Positions 8,050 to 16,471 of a stretch of 43,574 nt of DNA are shown one piece after another. A program made the position numbers and the translations under genes. A model generated the notes under the pieces. The model ran no database searches. It saw only the letters and a program-made list of their open reading frames with translations, and was not told the DNA's origin. Source of the stretch: a virus; IMG/VR virus record IMGVR_UViG_3300035670_000439, positions 1 to 43,574 of that record; one strand, 5' to 3'. The stretch's first letter is position 1, and the number at the start of each line of letters is the position of its first letter.

Positions 8050-9174
8050 TCAGGCTTGGTAAGAGCCAACGTCCATGTACTGCTCGAACTTGTTGACGTA
8101 GTAGTTGATGTAAGTGCCGACCAACGACAACTCACCGTAGGTTGCCGTCCTACCTGGCCTCAGAAGCCAGTCAACCGCGCAGCGTATGCGAGTACCGCCC
8201 TCGCTGATGGAGATGCTGCGGACTTCTTTCAACGCTCGATCCATGGCAGGCGTGCCCGGAGCGTCATTGGCAAAGGCTCCAAAATAGCCTGCCAACGTGG
8301 CGGTGTGGCGCGATGCGCCCTGATCTATGGTCATTTGATCCAGTGGGGCGCGCACCATCTCATACTCCAAAACCCCGCCGCCAGGCACCTCAGCGGTGCG
8401 GTAGATGGCAAATGTCTTTGCGGTCTGAAGCACGCCTACATATCCCTGAACACCCGGTACCACGCACTGCGCATAGTTGCTGCCCGTTCCGCTGCGCAGC
8501 GTGGCTTGCCAGCTGCTGATGGGAATGCGGGTGGAGATCCCATTCGCATCAAGCACATCCATGACATAGCGCGTAATGCCGTCGCCCAGAACGTCAGTGA
8601 AGTCCTGGAACACCATAGGGGCGGCCCTGGCGCCTGCTAGCGGGCCGGGAGCGTCCAGACGCGCATCGTAGTCTGCGGGGCTGTATACGGCGAAACCATT
8701 TGATAGCAACGGCCCCACCGTGGGGGCTGCCGTTGCCGTGACCCCTCGGAATGCAAGGCCATCGGAAAGCAATGCCGGCAAGGCAGAACTCCCCGCCGCA
8801 GAGACGCCTGAAGCCGCAGAACCTGAAGATTCCAGCGGAGCCAGTGTGGACGCGGCCGCGGAGACAACGCCATGCGCCGCGACACCAGACGTTTCAAGCT
8901 GCGGCAAATTGATCGCCGCGGCTGCCTCTACGATGCCGTTATCGTGCTCGCCGAGCCCGACCGAAAGGACGGCCGACAAGACCACCGCAGCGGTAGCCGC
9001 AATGCCGTGCGCAGCAACTGCCGAAACGACCAGCGGCCCCACGATGGCCGCACCAGTCCCCGAGAAGACATCAGGCTCAAAGCTGAAGTCGACATTGTCG
9101 GCGGCGGGGCGGACATAAGCAGCGCCGGTAAAAGCGAAGTTGACCGCGTCGGGATTTGGCCTCGTGTAGCTCAC
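8050..9174 (-). CDS. Repeat-containing tail protein
   Basis: A GTG start at 9174 overlaps the upstream stop (GTGA). The 374-residue product opens with MSYTRPNPDAVNFAFTGAAY. Residues about 43-165 hold five to six degenerate repeats of about 22 residues (pattern L-x-x-L-x-S-x-G-x-A-x-x-G-V, e.g. LAPLESSGSAASGV and LPALLSDGLAFRGV). The C-terminal 200 residues are a separate beta-rich domain ending KFEQYMDVGSYQA. Such repeats occur in tail proteins and resemble those in the two proteins encoded at 41931-43574. A structural tail or tip role is inferred from place. Confidence 0.7.
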   Translation of the reverse strand: MSYTRPNPDAVNFAFTGAAYVRPAADNVDFSFEPDVFSGTGAAIVGPLVVSAVAAHGIAATAAVVLSAVLSVGLGEHDNGIVEAAAAINLPQLETSGVAAHGVVSAAASTLAPLESSGSAASGVSAAGSSALPALLSDGLAFRGVTATAAPTVGPLLSNGFAVYSPADYDARLDAPGPLAGARAAPMVFQDFTDVLGDGITRYVMDVLDANGISTRIPISSWQATLRSGTGSNYAQCVVPGVQGYVGVLQTAKTFAIYRTAEVPGGGVLEYEMVRAPLDQMTIDQGASRHTATLAGYFGAFANDAPGTPAMDRALKEVRSISISEGGTRIRCAVDWLLRPGRTATYGELSLVGTYINYYVNKFEQYMDVGSYQA

Positions 9175-9551
9175 GGACCAATAACCCGGTGAACGCGATC
9201 ATTCGCCAGGCTCCCCGCATCGTCATCCAGGCAAACGATTTGCACTTCTACGCCAAAGGGAACCAACAGTGAATAGGCGCCGGTTGATGCGTTGCTCATG
9301 ACCGCAGCGACAAGCCTTCCCGTGTCGCGCTCAATGGCGCGCACAAGCCGAGCAACTGGCGTGCCTTCAAAGGCAACCGTGCCGCTGTACGCAATCCAGT
9401 TCTCGCGCCTTGGAACAGCCCGAGAGGTCGAGCTGCTCAGGTCAAAACATGAAATCGGGTTGTTGGTAATGTTCCAAGAGAAGGCAACGTCAAAGACTAC
9501 CGGGATGCCGACCGCATCACCGTCAAAACCAACCGCACCGAGTTCCGCCAT
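9171..9551 (-). CDS. Small tail protein with carboxypeptidase-regulatory-like fold
   Basis: The 126-residue protein contains ARLVRAIERDTGRLVAAVMS followed by STGAYSLLVPFG. This is the pattern of the carboxypeptidase regulatory-like (transthyretin-type) beta sandwich seen in many phage tail and fibre proteins: a variable ligand loop, then a short Gly-x-Tyr strand. It overlaps the next gene by GTGA. Probably a structural part of the tail tip or an adaptor; the function is inferred. Confidence 0.7.
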   Translation of the reverse strand: MAELGAVGFDGDAVGIPVVFDVAFSWNITNNPISCFDLSSSTSRAVPRRENWIAYSGTVAFEGTPVARLVRAIERDTGRLVAAVMSNASTGAYSLLVPFGVEVQIVCLDDDAGSLANDRVHRVIGP

Positions 9552-9554
9552 TTC

Positions 9555-10487
9555 TTAGCTCCACGTGTTCGATGTCTCGACAGCGTATCGACAGCGAGTC
9601 GAAAGGTTGCCTGCGTCAACCATGATGAAGGTGCGGCCGAAAAGATCGCCGGTGCCGCTGAACGTGTCGCCAGGCGCCGCCGGAAGGGTATGCAAAGGAC
9701 TCCAAAGCCCAGGGATCTTGCCCCTGCACAGGCCGCCAGTCGGTTCATTCACAAAAACCCTTGCGAGTTGAATGCCTCCTGTGACTGGGTCTGGATACGC
9801 ATAGCCAGAAGTCCCGGAGCTCGTTGCGCCTTGGCTGGCCACTGCATTGGATGTCTTGTTGACACCTATTGAACCGCCAGTCTGCGTGTAGCTGCGCGCA
9901 ACGAAATTCGCCGCGTGAGCTGCCGCATTCGCGGCCGTCGAGAGCTGCCCGACCCGCGATGCGGATAGAGAACCGGCATCACCGGCAGCGATGAAGCTAT
10001 TGAATGCGTCGCCCGCCTTGAAGCTGACAAGATCGCCAAAAAGCAGGGCCTGACCAACTGCCGAACTGCTGGCAATCGTCGCCGATGCGTTGGCAATGAA
10101 GAGCATGAAAAAACGGTCGTTCGCTACAAGCAGCCACCCACGCGCCGTCGCGTCTGCCGTCGAGGACTTTGCCAAATACGCGCCGCCGCTGAGCTGGCTG
10201 TCAGTTGGGAAAAGACCCGTGCCAGTGTTTACATCGGTCATCGCCTCATAGCCCCTGACGCGCGGATATTGCGCCGGGCTGTCATCCACTCGCAGGTAAT
10301 GTCGATTCCCGGCAGGCGCACGATAGGCCGCCAGGTTTGTGCCGGTGTAGGCTTTTTCCCAACCGGAAGACAACTTGCTGCCGTAGCCGGTGACTAAGCA
10401 GGCATCAAGGACGCCGATCAGACTTCCAGCCGTACCACTCAGGCTCGGGGCGCTGGCGTCTGTGCTTTCGTAAACGCGAACAGTCAT
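9555..10487 (-). CDS. Tail-region structural protein, 310 residues
   Basis: The protein starts MTVRVYESTDASAPSLSGTA and is rich in Gly, Ala, Ser and Thr, with short beta-type segments (YLRVDDSPAQYPRVRGYEAM, WLLVANDRFFMLFIAN). Proteins of this kind recur in siphophage tail modules without a defined role. It is one base from the upstream gene and 3 bases from the downstream one, so it belongs to the tail transcription unit. I see no enzymatic motif. Confidence 0.75.
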   Translation of the reverse strand: MTVRVYESTDASAPSLSGTAGSLIGVLDACLVTGYGSKLSSGWEKAYTGTNLAAYRAPAGNRHYLRVDDSPAQYPRVRGYEAMTDVNTGTGLFPTDSQLSGGAYLAKSSTADATARGWLLVANDRFFMLFIANASATIASSSAVGQALLFGDLVSFKAGDAFNSFIAAGDAGSLSASRVGQLSTAANAAAHAANFVARSYTQTGGSIGVNKTSNAVASQGATSSGTSGYAYPDPVTGGIQLARVFVNEPTGGLCRGKIPGLWSPLHTLPAAPGDTFSGTGDLFGRTFIMVDAGNLSTRCRYAVETSNTWS

Positions 10488-10488
10488 A

Positions 10489-10905
10489 TCAGTTCCCCGG
10501 CATGGTGATCGTGAAGCTCGTCATGGCGATAGGGCCGCCAGTCACAACGGTCGTTGTGTTGAGCTTGATTGCCCCATCCCCTGCGGTGCCTGTCACGTCA
10601 AAGTCCATGATCGCATCGCCGCTGTTGTCCAGAAGGCGAGCCCAAGTGGCGGTGCCATCGGCGTCGGCCGCGTTGTCCTGAGTGATTGTCCCGAAGGTGA
10701 TGACGCCGTCAGTCGCTGTGGCGGCCGGGTCGCTCAGCGTCAGTGTTCCTAGCAAGATCTGACCGCTGATAGCAGTGCCAGGGCCTGCGGGTTGTGCGCC
10801 GGTGTAGAACTTCAGCGTGCCAGGACCGACATCAGCGTCGATCTGAGCAATCAGCGCCAAAGCCATGGCTTGGCGCGCGGCAATAGATAGTTTGGTGATG
10901 GCCAT
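10489..10905 (-). CDS. Small tail protein (paralogue of the 10928-11302 product)
   Basis: 138 residues, beginning MAITKLSIAARQAMALALIA. Its arrangement matches the gene just upstream: an N-terminal helix, LKFYTGAQPA, a LLGTLTLSDPAA strand, then FGTITQDNAADADGTATWARL and a C-terminal beta tail TSFTITMPGN. The shared order and short identities suggest duplication. The likely role is a repeated structural subunit of the distal tail; this is inference. Confidence 0.72.
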   Translation of the reverse strand: MAITKLSIAARQAMALALIAQIDADVGPGTLKFYTGAQPAGPGTAISGQILLGTLTLSDPAATATDGVITFGTITQDNAADADGTATWARLLDNSGDAIMDFDVTGTAGDGAIKLNTTTVVTGGPIAMTSFTITMPGN

Positions 10906-10927
10906 ATGGGCTCCGGTGTATCAAGGT

Positions 10928-11302
10928 TCAGCCCAGCGTGCTGGGCAGCAAGTTAACCGCCGCGCCGGCGATTAGCGTGGTGCTGTTGATTGCCAGGCGG
11001 CCAGGCACTGCCACGCTGGATGAGGACGCCGGCAGGGCCAACAGCACGGCGCCGCCTGGATCGCAGATTTCGCCATATGCGGCAGACCCGCCCGCTGTCA
11101 CCGCACCGCTAGCCGCCAAGAGCGTGAGCACACCCGTGGCTCCGTTTACTGAGCCGGCAGGGTTCCCAAGCGCAAGCGTTGCCAGAAGTGCATCGTTCGC
11201 GTCCCGTAATTTGAGGCTGCCGCCATTTATCTGGGCGAGCAGGCCGGTATGCGCCGGGATCAGAGCGGCCGCGGTGTAGGTGGCTTGGGTGGGCACACTC
11301 AT
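10928..11302 (-). CDS. Small tail protein (paralogue of the 10489-10905 product)
   Basis: 124 residues beginning MSVPTQATYTAAALIPAHTG. It shares a layout with the next gene: LKLRDANDALLATLALGNPAG corresponds to the LKFYTGAQ...LLGTLTLSDPAA stretch, AYGEICDPGGAVL to the WARLLDNSGDAIM stretch, and both end in a beta segment after NSTTLIAGAAVN or NTTTVVTGGPIA. The ATGA overlap with the upstream gene (11299-11302) indicates coupled translation. No enzymatic motif. Confidence 0.72.
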   Translation of the reverse strand: MSVPTQATYTAAALIPAHTGLLAQINGGSLKLRDANDALLATLALGNPAGSVNGATGVLTLLAASGAVTAGGSAAYGEICDPGGAVLLALPASSSSVAVPGRLAINSTTLIAGAAVNLLPSTLG

Positions 11303-11649
11303 GCCAGCCTCGAAAGCACAAGCATGCTCAAACTCGACTCGTTCGCGGCCGTGCGGAAAGTCTCCGGCGCGGCAACGAATATTCCTTCACTGGTCGAGAC
11401 ATTGAGCTTGGCGTAGTTCTGCACCAAGCGCACCACACGGGCGTCATTTTCGCGGCTGTGCGGGCGCCAGCGCAGGGTGATGCTGCGGTCGGCCTCACTA
11501 TGCCCGTAGTCGTTGAGCGCAGCGCCACCGTCAAGGGTTGCCACGCGGTTGACTCGCCGCGCGACGGTGCCGAAATCGGACGTTGGCAGCAAGTCGAGCG
11601 CAACAGATCCGTCGAGGTCGAAAACAGGCGTTGAAAGGGTGATTCGCAT
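11299..11649 (-). CDS. Minor tail protein following the tape measure
   Basis: 116 residues (MRITLSTPVFDLDGSVALDL..., GTVARRVNRVATLDGGAALN, ...LRWRPHSREND). It lies 3 bases after the tape measure stop, where lambda has gpM, but I see no gpM signature. The ARRVNRVATLDGG motif is one I associate with small tail proteins of related phages. Probably part of the tail tip assembly; this is place-based inference. Confidence 0.72.
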   Translation of the reverse strand: MRITLSTPVFDLDGSVALDLLPTSDFGTVARRVNRVATLDGGAALNDYGHSEADRSITLRWRPHSRENDARVVRLVQNYAKLNVSTSEGIFVAAPETFRTAANESSLSMLVLSRLA

Positions 11650-11652
11650 GTC

Positions 11653-14382
11653 TTACACCCCCACCAGAAGTTCGAGGCCATCGCGGCTGACCCGCGTCTG
11701 GATGGCGCGCAGGATTTCCCACATGAAGGCCTCAAGGTGGGGCTTGAGGCCGGACCCATCGATCTTGATAAGCGCATCGCCGCTTTCTAGCTTTGCGGTT
11801 CGAGCCGTGATTTCCTTGATCTGAGCTTCAATCAGCCTCGACTGCATATTCAATGCGTCGTCGCGCGCCTTGTTCTCTCGGTCAATCTGCTGTTCGATCT
11901 TGCGAATCTGAGACCAGTCCATTGAGTTGTAGTCCTTGAACAAGCTGAACAGGCTGGCGAGCGTTGTCCCGGTGCTCACGACCGTGGTATTGATGGACTC
12001 AAAGGCTGCCGTTATCTTCTTGGCGTCGGCCTCCAACTGCGCCGTGGTGATCTGGGTCTGGGACTCGATGAGCTTCAGCCTTTCGGCGTGCTCCATCTTG
12101 CGAAGCTCTTCGTTCCACCGGCGCTGCGAGTCCTCGGCTTCCTTGGTCTTCTTGGCAACCTTGTCCAGCGAATCGCCGGCCTTGGCATTCTTGTCGCTGA
12201 TGCCAAGAAGCTCTCGCTGTGCAGCCGTCAGACCTCGCTCATAGCCGGTGATTGCGCCGGTGGCCGCATCAATGATCGGAACGATCTGCTGACCAGCCTC
12301 CAACAAGCCCGCCTGCTCATACTTCAGCGAGGCAGCAGCGAGCGCGGCTTCCTTGCTGTTGGCGGCCGCTTCGAGGATTGCGCGGTTCTGCTCCTCGAAT
12401 GGGTTGATGGTTCCGCGAACCGCGTCGCCAACATCGCGAAGTGCATCGCCAGCTTTGAAGTAGGACTTGGTCGCCTCGTCCCACACCACCGTGCCATCGT
12501 CCACCAGCGCCAGGGCTTCATCCAGCGAGCTGACGACGATGCCGGTCTGCTCGGTGAACTCGGCCAGGCGCTCTTTGACCGTGGCTGCAGTCTGGGCAGT
12601 GAACTCCTGTGACTCCTGTAGCTGCTTTTCGGCGGCTTTCAGGTCTTGGTAGGCATCAACGATGGCCTTAGTGCCGGCGTAGGCGGCGATGGCGGCAGCG
12701 ATTGCAGGCGCTGCCGCGAGCGCCGTCGCACCAAGCCCGGCCATTGCCGTAGTCAGAACTGGCCCGATGGTCGCCAGCGACCGAAATGCGCCAAGAAGGC
12801 CGATTCCTTGATTGGCAATCAGCAGGGCAAGCAGCGCATTCAATCCGCCGGTCAGAAAGTTGATCTGGGTGAGCAACCCGCCAAAGTTGCCCGCGCTCTT
12901 GGCCGCCTCCAGGTCCACACTCTCCAGACCCTGACCTACGCGCACCAAGAAATCAAACATCGGCTTGAGCGATTCAATGACGCCCGAGACGTAGCCGGAC
13001 AGCGCAAGGAAGGCGCCGCCAACGGCCTGAATGGCGGACTTCAAGCCGTCCACGGTAGAGAGGTCAATCTCTCCGAATAGGCCTTTGACAGAACTTAGCA
13101 CCGCATCAAGGCCACGCTTGAAGCCACTGAAGTCGGCCTCGGCCAGAGCCTGGGGCAGGTTGCGCGCCACAGCCTCAAAAAGCCCCTGCAAGTCCTTCAG
13201 GTTCTTCTCAATGTAATCGACAAGCTCGCCGAGCGCGCCGCTTTGCGCGCTGGCACCAAGGGCCTGGAAGATGCCGGCAATGGCATTGGCGACGCCCCCG
13301 AACTCGTCCAGTAGCGGCTGACCAATGGAGACCGCCAATGCATTGAAGGCCGAAGCGATCTTTGCGCCGGACACCTCCAGGCTGCCGGTGACCTTTTTGA
13401 AGGCATCGTCGGTTGCGCCTGCCACGTTGCCCATCTGGCTGAGAGTCTCGGCGAACTTCTGCGCCTGCGGCCCTGCCAGCGTTGCGGCAGCAGTGAAACC
13501 GCCGATGTCGCCGAACAAGACCTTGAGCTTGTCGGCGCTGCCGCCCGTTGCAGTGGCAACCTTCTGCAGCAGGCCAGCAAGACCGTCCGCCTTCAGGCCC
13601 GCTGCGTTGAACTGCAGGCCGAGCTCCTCGGCCAGGTCCTTGGCCTGACCCGAGGGGCTGATGATGTTGCTGATCGCGCCGCGCAGGTACTCGATGGACT
13701 CGGCCGGCTTGATGCCCGAGGCGGTCAGTGTGGCGATGGCAGCGCCGACCTCCTCAATGGAGACGCCGCTGATCTTGGCGATGGGGGCAACCTTGGCGAA
13801 GCTGTTCGCCAGGTCGGCCATGCCGATGTCGCCCTCGTCAATGATCTTGAAGAAGACATCGCTGACCTTGCCGGCCTGGTCGATGCTGAGGCCGTAGCTG
13901 TTCAGCGTGGAGACCAGGACCTTGGTGGTGCCGTCCAGGTCGGAGCGGGTCGCCACGGCCAGTTTCTCGGCGGTGCTCAGCAGGCTCAGGGACTGCGCGT
14001 AGTCCACGCCGGAGCCGATGGCGTTGGCCAGGGCGTTGGTGATCTTCTCCAGCGGCTGCGTGCTGGTGCTGGCGTAGTCGAGGATGGACTGCTTGAACTT
14101 GCCCAGGTCCGCGTCCGACGCGTCGATGATGGTGCTGATCTGGCGGAAGGCCGAGTCGAAGTCCGCCGCGCTCTTGACGCTGAACGCGAGGATGGCCGCA
14201 CCCGCAGCCAGGAGGCCGGCCTCCAGCTTGAGCGCGCCGACCGTGAAGTCGGCGATGGGCTGGGTGACGTTTTGAACGCCGCCGCTGAACTTCTCGACGT
14301 TCGAAAGCGCCGACTGCGTGGCCGCGGCGGTCTTGTCGATCCCCTGGAAGATCAGCTCAATGGTCTTGGAGGCTTCAGCCAC
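11653..14382 (-). CDS. Tail tape measure protein
   Basis: The 909-residue protein (GTG start at 14382) has the TP901-type tape-measure core near its N-terminus: SAADFDSAFRQISTIIDASD, then EKITNALANAIGSGVDYAQS and SGIKPAESIEYLRGAISNII. Long helical and Ala-rich hydrophobic stretches follow (around 560-610, ATALAAAPAIAAAIAAYAG), and the C-terminus is coiled-coil (KKTKEAEDSQRRWNEELRKM). It sets tail length and is threaded by the chaperones encoded just upstream. At about 1.5 angstrom per residue the tail would be roughly 135 nm, an inference from the general rule. Confidence 0.95.
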   Translation of the reverse strand: MAEASKTIELIFQGIDKTAAATQSALSNVEKFSGGVQNVTQPIADFTVGALKLEAGLLAAGAAILAFSVKSAADFDSAFRQISTIIDASDADLGKFKQSILDYASTSTQPLEKITNALANAIGSGVDYAQSLSLLSTAEKLAVATRSDLDGTTKVLVSTLNSYGLSIDQAGKVSDVFFKIIDEGDIGMADLANSFAKVAPIAKISGVSIEEVGAAIATLTASGIKPAESIEYLRGAISNIISPSGQAKDLAEELGLQFNAAGLKADGLAGLLQKVATATGGSADKLKVLFGDIGGFTAAATLAGPQAQKFAETLSQMGNVAGATDDAFKKVTGSLEVSGAKIASAFNALAVSIGQPLLDEFGGVANAIAGIFQALGASAQSGALGELVDYIEKNLKDLQGLFEAVARNLPQALAEADFSGFKRGLDAVLSSVKGLFGEIDLSTVDGLKSAIQAVGGAFLALSGYVSGVIESLKPMFDFLVRVGQGLESVDLEAAKSAGNFGGLLTQINFLTGGLNALLALLIANQGIGLLGAFRSLATIGPVLTTAMAGLGATALAAAPAIAAAIAAYAGTKAIVDAYQDLKAAEKQLQESQEFTAQTAATVKERLAEFTEQTGIVVSSLDEALALVDDGTVVWDEATKSYFKAGDALRDVGDAVRGTINPFEEQNRAILEAAANSKEAALAAASLKYEQAGLLEAGQQIVPIIDAATGAITGYERGLTAAQRELLGISDKNAKAGDSLDKVAKKTKEAEDSQRRWNEELRKMEHAERLKLIESQTQITTAQLEADAKKITAAFESINTTVVSTGTTLASLFSLFKDYNSMDWSQIRKIEQQIDRENKARDDALNMQSRLIEAQIKEITARTAKLESGDALIKIDGSGLKPHLEAFMWEILRAIQTRVSRDGLELLVGV

Positions 14383-14391
14383 AGGTCACCA

Positions 14392-14580
14392 TCAGCGCGC
14401 CGCGTGGCGCTTCTGTTGCTCGGCCCGCTCTTCGTAGAAGAGCCCCCACAGCATTTCCTCCAGCGGGGTGAGGTGGCCCTCCGGGAAGAGGTCGGGGCGC
14501 AGCTCGAAGAGGAAGCGCCCGCCGCGGTCAGCCAGGTGCATGGCTGCTCTCACACGACCGTCTCGCCAGAGGGCGTCGGC
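14392..14580 (-). CDS. Frameshift extension of the tail chaperone (gpT-like part of gpG-T)
   Basis: This 62-residue reading frame has no start of its own but is entered by a -1 shift at the GGGAAAG heptamer (14580-14586). It reads ADALWRDGRVRAAMHLADRG and onwards to ERAEQQKRHAAR, ending 9 bases before the tape measure start. In lambda the equivalent gpT domain is made only as a gpG-gpT fusion, which coats the tape measure during tail assembly. The position, the in-frame opening and the slippery site agree. The whole product would be gpG to codon 144 plus these residues. Confidence 0.85.
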   Translation of the reverse strand, partial: ADALWRDGRVRAAMHLADRGGRFLFELRPDLFPEGHLTPLEEMLWGLFYEERAEQQKRHAAR

Positions 14581-15011
14581 TTTCCCAGCTCACCCCCTTG
14601 CACGAAGAGCATCTCCACCTCGGAGACGAGGCGGAAGAACACGGCCGGGTGCTGCTCGCTGAGCTTGACCACGACTTCCCGGTGCTCGGGCTTGATGAAG
14701 GGCGAGACGCTGGCCGTGACCAGCAATTCGATCTTCTTGCTGAACTCGCCGGGGGTCTGCTGCGCGACCTCGCGCAACTGCGACACCGAGTCTTCCGACC
14801 CCGACAGCGCGGTGGACAGCGCCTGGTGCAGCCGTTGGATGGCCTCGTTCTGGGCCTGGGCGCACCGGAAGAACTCCAGCGCGCTCAGGCTTCGAACGGT
14901 CCAGACCAGCGGCTCGCCCTCTTCGTACAGGCCCCACCCGGCCAGCTCGGGCACCGGGACTGCTTTGGTGCGCGGGCTGGCTTGGGTGTTCAGGAACTTG
15001 TCGAGGTTCAT
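14550..15011 (-). CDS. Tail assembly chaperone (gpG-like)
   Basis: 153 residues beginning MNLDKFLNTQASPRTKAVPV. The central helical part (SLSALEFFRCAQAQNEAIQR, FSKKIELLVTASVSPFIKP, HPAVFFRLVSEVEMLF) is typical of tail assembly chaperones. These small helical proteins bind the tape measure and recruit tail tube subunits but are absent from the virion. It lies between the tail tube and tape measure genes, as in lambda. Ribosomes that slip near its end make the longer G-T product. Confidence 0.85.
   Translation of the reverse strand: MNLDKFLNTQASPRTKAVPVPELAGWGLYEEGEPLVWTVRSLSALEFFRCAQAQNEAIQRLHQALSTALSGSEDSVSQLREVAQQTPGEFSKKIELLVTASVSPFIKPEHREVVVKLSEQHPAVFFRLVSEVEMLFVQGGELGKPTPSGETVV
14580..14586 (-). 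other. Programmed -1 frameshift slippery heptamer GGGAAAG
   Basis: Read on the minus strand, the chaperone frame passes CTG GGA AAG. The heptamer G-GGA-AAG is identical to lambda's G/GT slippery sequence, and slipping by -1 gives GGG AAA and opens the 14392-14580 frame. The upstream frame stops 30 bases further on, as expected for two products in unequal ratio. Confidence 0.85.
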
Positions 15012-15019
15012 GGCCTGGA

Positions 15020-16015
15020 TCAGGCCGTCACGTCAACCGTGGCATCACGCGGGGTGACCGTGCAGGCGGCGGTAAAGTTGCCGCCACCGGCCGGGAAGGT
15101 GCGGCTGACGCCGAAGATGCCCTGCGTGAGTTGCTTGGGCGTGCTCTTGTCGCGGTCGGGACGGAACTCGAACCAGATGTTCTTCCCCTTCTGAGCCAAG
15201 AAGCTGTCGGTGATGCCGTCGCGCAGAACCGCGTTGAAAGTAGCCTGGCCCAGGGACGAACTCGAAGAACCCACCGGGCCGTCGTAGGTGTCGGTAGAGT
15301 TGATCGAGTAGGTGGCCTCGGCCGGCACCCAGTCGCTGGTATTTGGAACCGGGGCGAACAGCGGCGTACTGCCCTTGATATAGACGCGCTTTGGCACGTT
15401 GCCGGTATGGATGAGCGGCAGCGCGTCGGCGAACAAAACCTTGCCGGTGGCAAAGTTCATCTGGTAGACCGGGTAATCGCTGCGCTCGACGTGCAGGCCG
15501 GGAACGGCGTAGATCTGCTCCGCGGTGATGACGCCTGCAGTGTTGCTGGTGACGCGCACCTGACCAATCTCAATGGAGCCAACCGGGATCAACGGCGGGC
15601 CGCCGGCCGCGCCGCGCGTCTCGCTGAATGCCGTTGTGGTGCCATCGGTGCCGGCAACTGCAGCCAGGGCGCCCGCTGCGGTCACGGTGATGCTGTTGAT
15701 TTTGGAGACTGCGGTGGCGGGGCGGGTGATGACTACCGTGCCAGTGCTGACGGCCAGCACGCCATTAACATCGGCGCCCGTGGCGCCGGCCATGCTGGCG
15801 GTGAGGGCCGCAATGGAGACCTCGTTGTTGTTGACCGTGGGGGCAATGGCGCCGCCGGTCATCAAGCCGTAGGGAGCGACCACAGGCTCGGCGCCGGCCG
15901 CGTTGGAGATCGGGGCAAAGGATGCCGAGTGGGTCTTGGCGTCCGTGGCCACGGCCATGATCTCAAATGGATAGGGAGTCTGACCGGATTCGTAGCGGAT
16001 GATGGGTTGGCCCAT
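15020..16015 (-). CDS. Major tail tube protein
   Basis: The 331-residue protein (MGQPIIRYESGQTPYPFEIM...) lies between the tail terminator and the tail chaperone, where the tail tube gene belongs. It has a beta-rich N-terminal part, an Ala/Thr/Val-rich middle (residues about 70-130, NSITVTAAGALAAVAGTDG) that looks like an Ig-type surface decoration, and a C-terminal FRPDRDKSTPKQLTQGIFGV. It is larger than lambda gpV (246), consistent with the inserted domain. Identification rests on gene order and composition. Confidence 0.8.
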   Translation of the reverse strand: MGQPIIRYESGQTPYPFEIMAVATDAKTHSASFAPISNAAGAEPVVAPYGLMTGGAIAPTVNNNEVSIAALTASMAGATGADVNGVLAVSTGTVVITRPATAVSKINSITVTAAGALAAVAGTDGTTTAFSETRGAAGGPPLIPVGSIEIGQVRVTSNTAGVITAEQIYAVPGLHVERSDYPVYQMNFATGKVLFADALPLIHTGNVPKRVYIKGSTPLFAPVPNTSDWVPAEATYSINSTDTYDGPVGSSSSSLGQATFNAVLRDGITDSFLAQKGKNIWFEFRPDRDKSTPKQLTQGIFGVSRTFPAGGGNFTAACTVTPRDATVDVTA

Positions 16016-16039
16016 GGTGTGCTCCTGTTGGGATGGGGT

Positions 16040-16468
16040 TCAGGGCGCGGGATCGCGCAAATAGGGATTGCCGACGAGATGCCGCCAGCGGACGCGAAAG
16101 GTGGCCTCGGCGAAGACGAACTTGCCCTGCTCGGCCTGGATGCCGCCGCCCACGTAGTCCACGCCGTCGGCAAGACCGCCGAATGTCGGGTCTGCGGTCA
16201 TGGCGACGTAGAGGCGGGCGAGGGCTTCGTTGGCTTGCTGGCGCAGCTGCAGGCGATCGCCGATGAGGGCCTGCTCGGCGCGGCCGATGGCGATGGGGGT
16301 GCTGATCTGCACCTCGTCATAGCGGGTGGTGGCCTCGTCGGCGTCGTCCTGCACGATGGTGACGGGCAGGTCGCGCTCGTCCTCGGGGGCGGGAAGGCCG
16401 TACTCACCCCCGACGGCGGCGGTGATGGCGGCCAGGAGGCGCTCGCGGATGCTGTGCGGGGCGGGCAT
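16040..16468 (-). CDS. Tail terminator-like protein (gpU position)
   Basis: 142 residues: SIRERLLAAITAAVGGEYG at the N-terminus, DLPVTIVQDDADEA in the middle and FVFAEATFRVRWRHLVGNPY at the C-terminus. The helix-strand layout and the closing beta strand with R-x-R-W are common in minor tail U / tail terminator proteins, which cap the tail tube and meet the head connector. Order (after Z-like, before tube) matches lambda Z-U-V. Confidence 0.8.
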   Translation of the reverse strand: MPAPHSIRERLLAAITAAVGGEYGLPAPEDERDLPVTIVQDDADEATTRYDEVQISTPIAIGRAEQALIGDRLQLRQQANEALARLYVAMTADPTFGGLADGVDYVGGGIQAEQGKFVFAEATFRVRWRHLVGNPYLRDPAP

Positions 16469-16471
16469 GGC

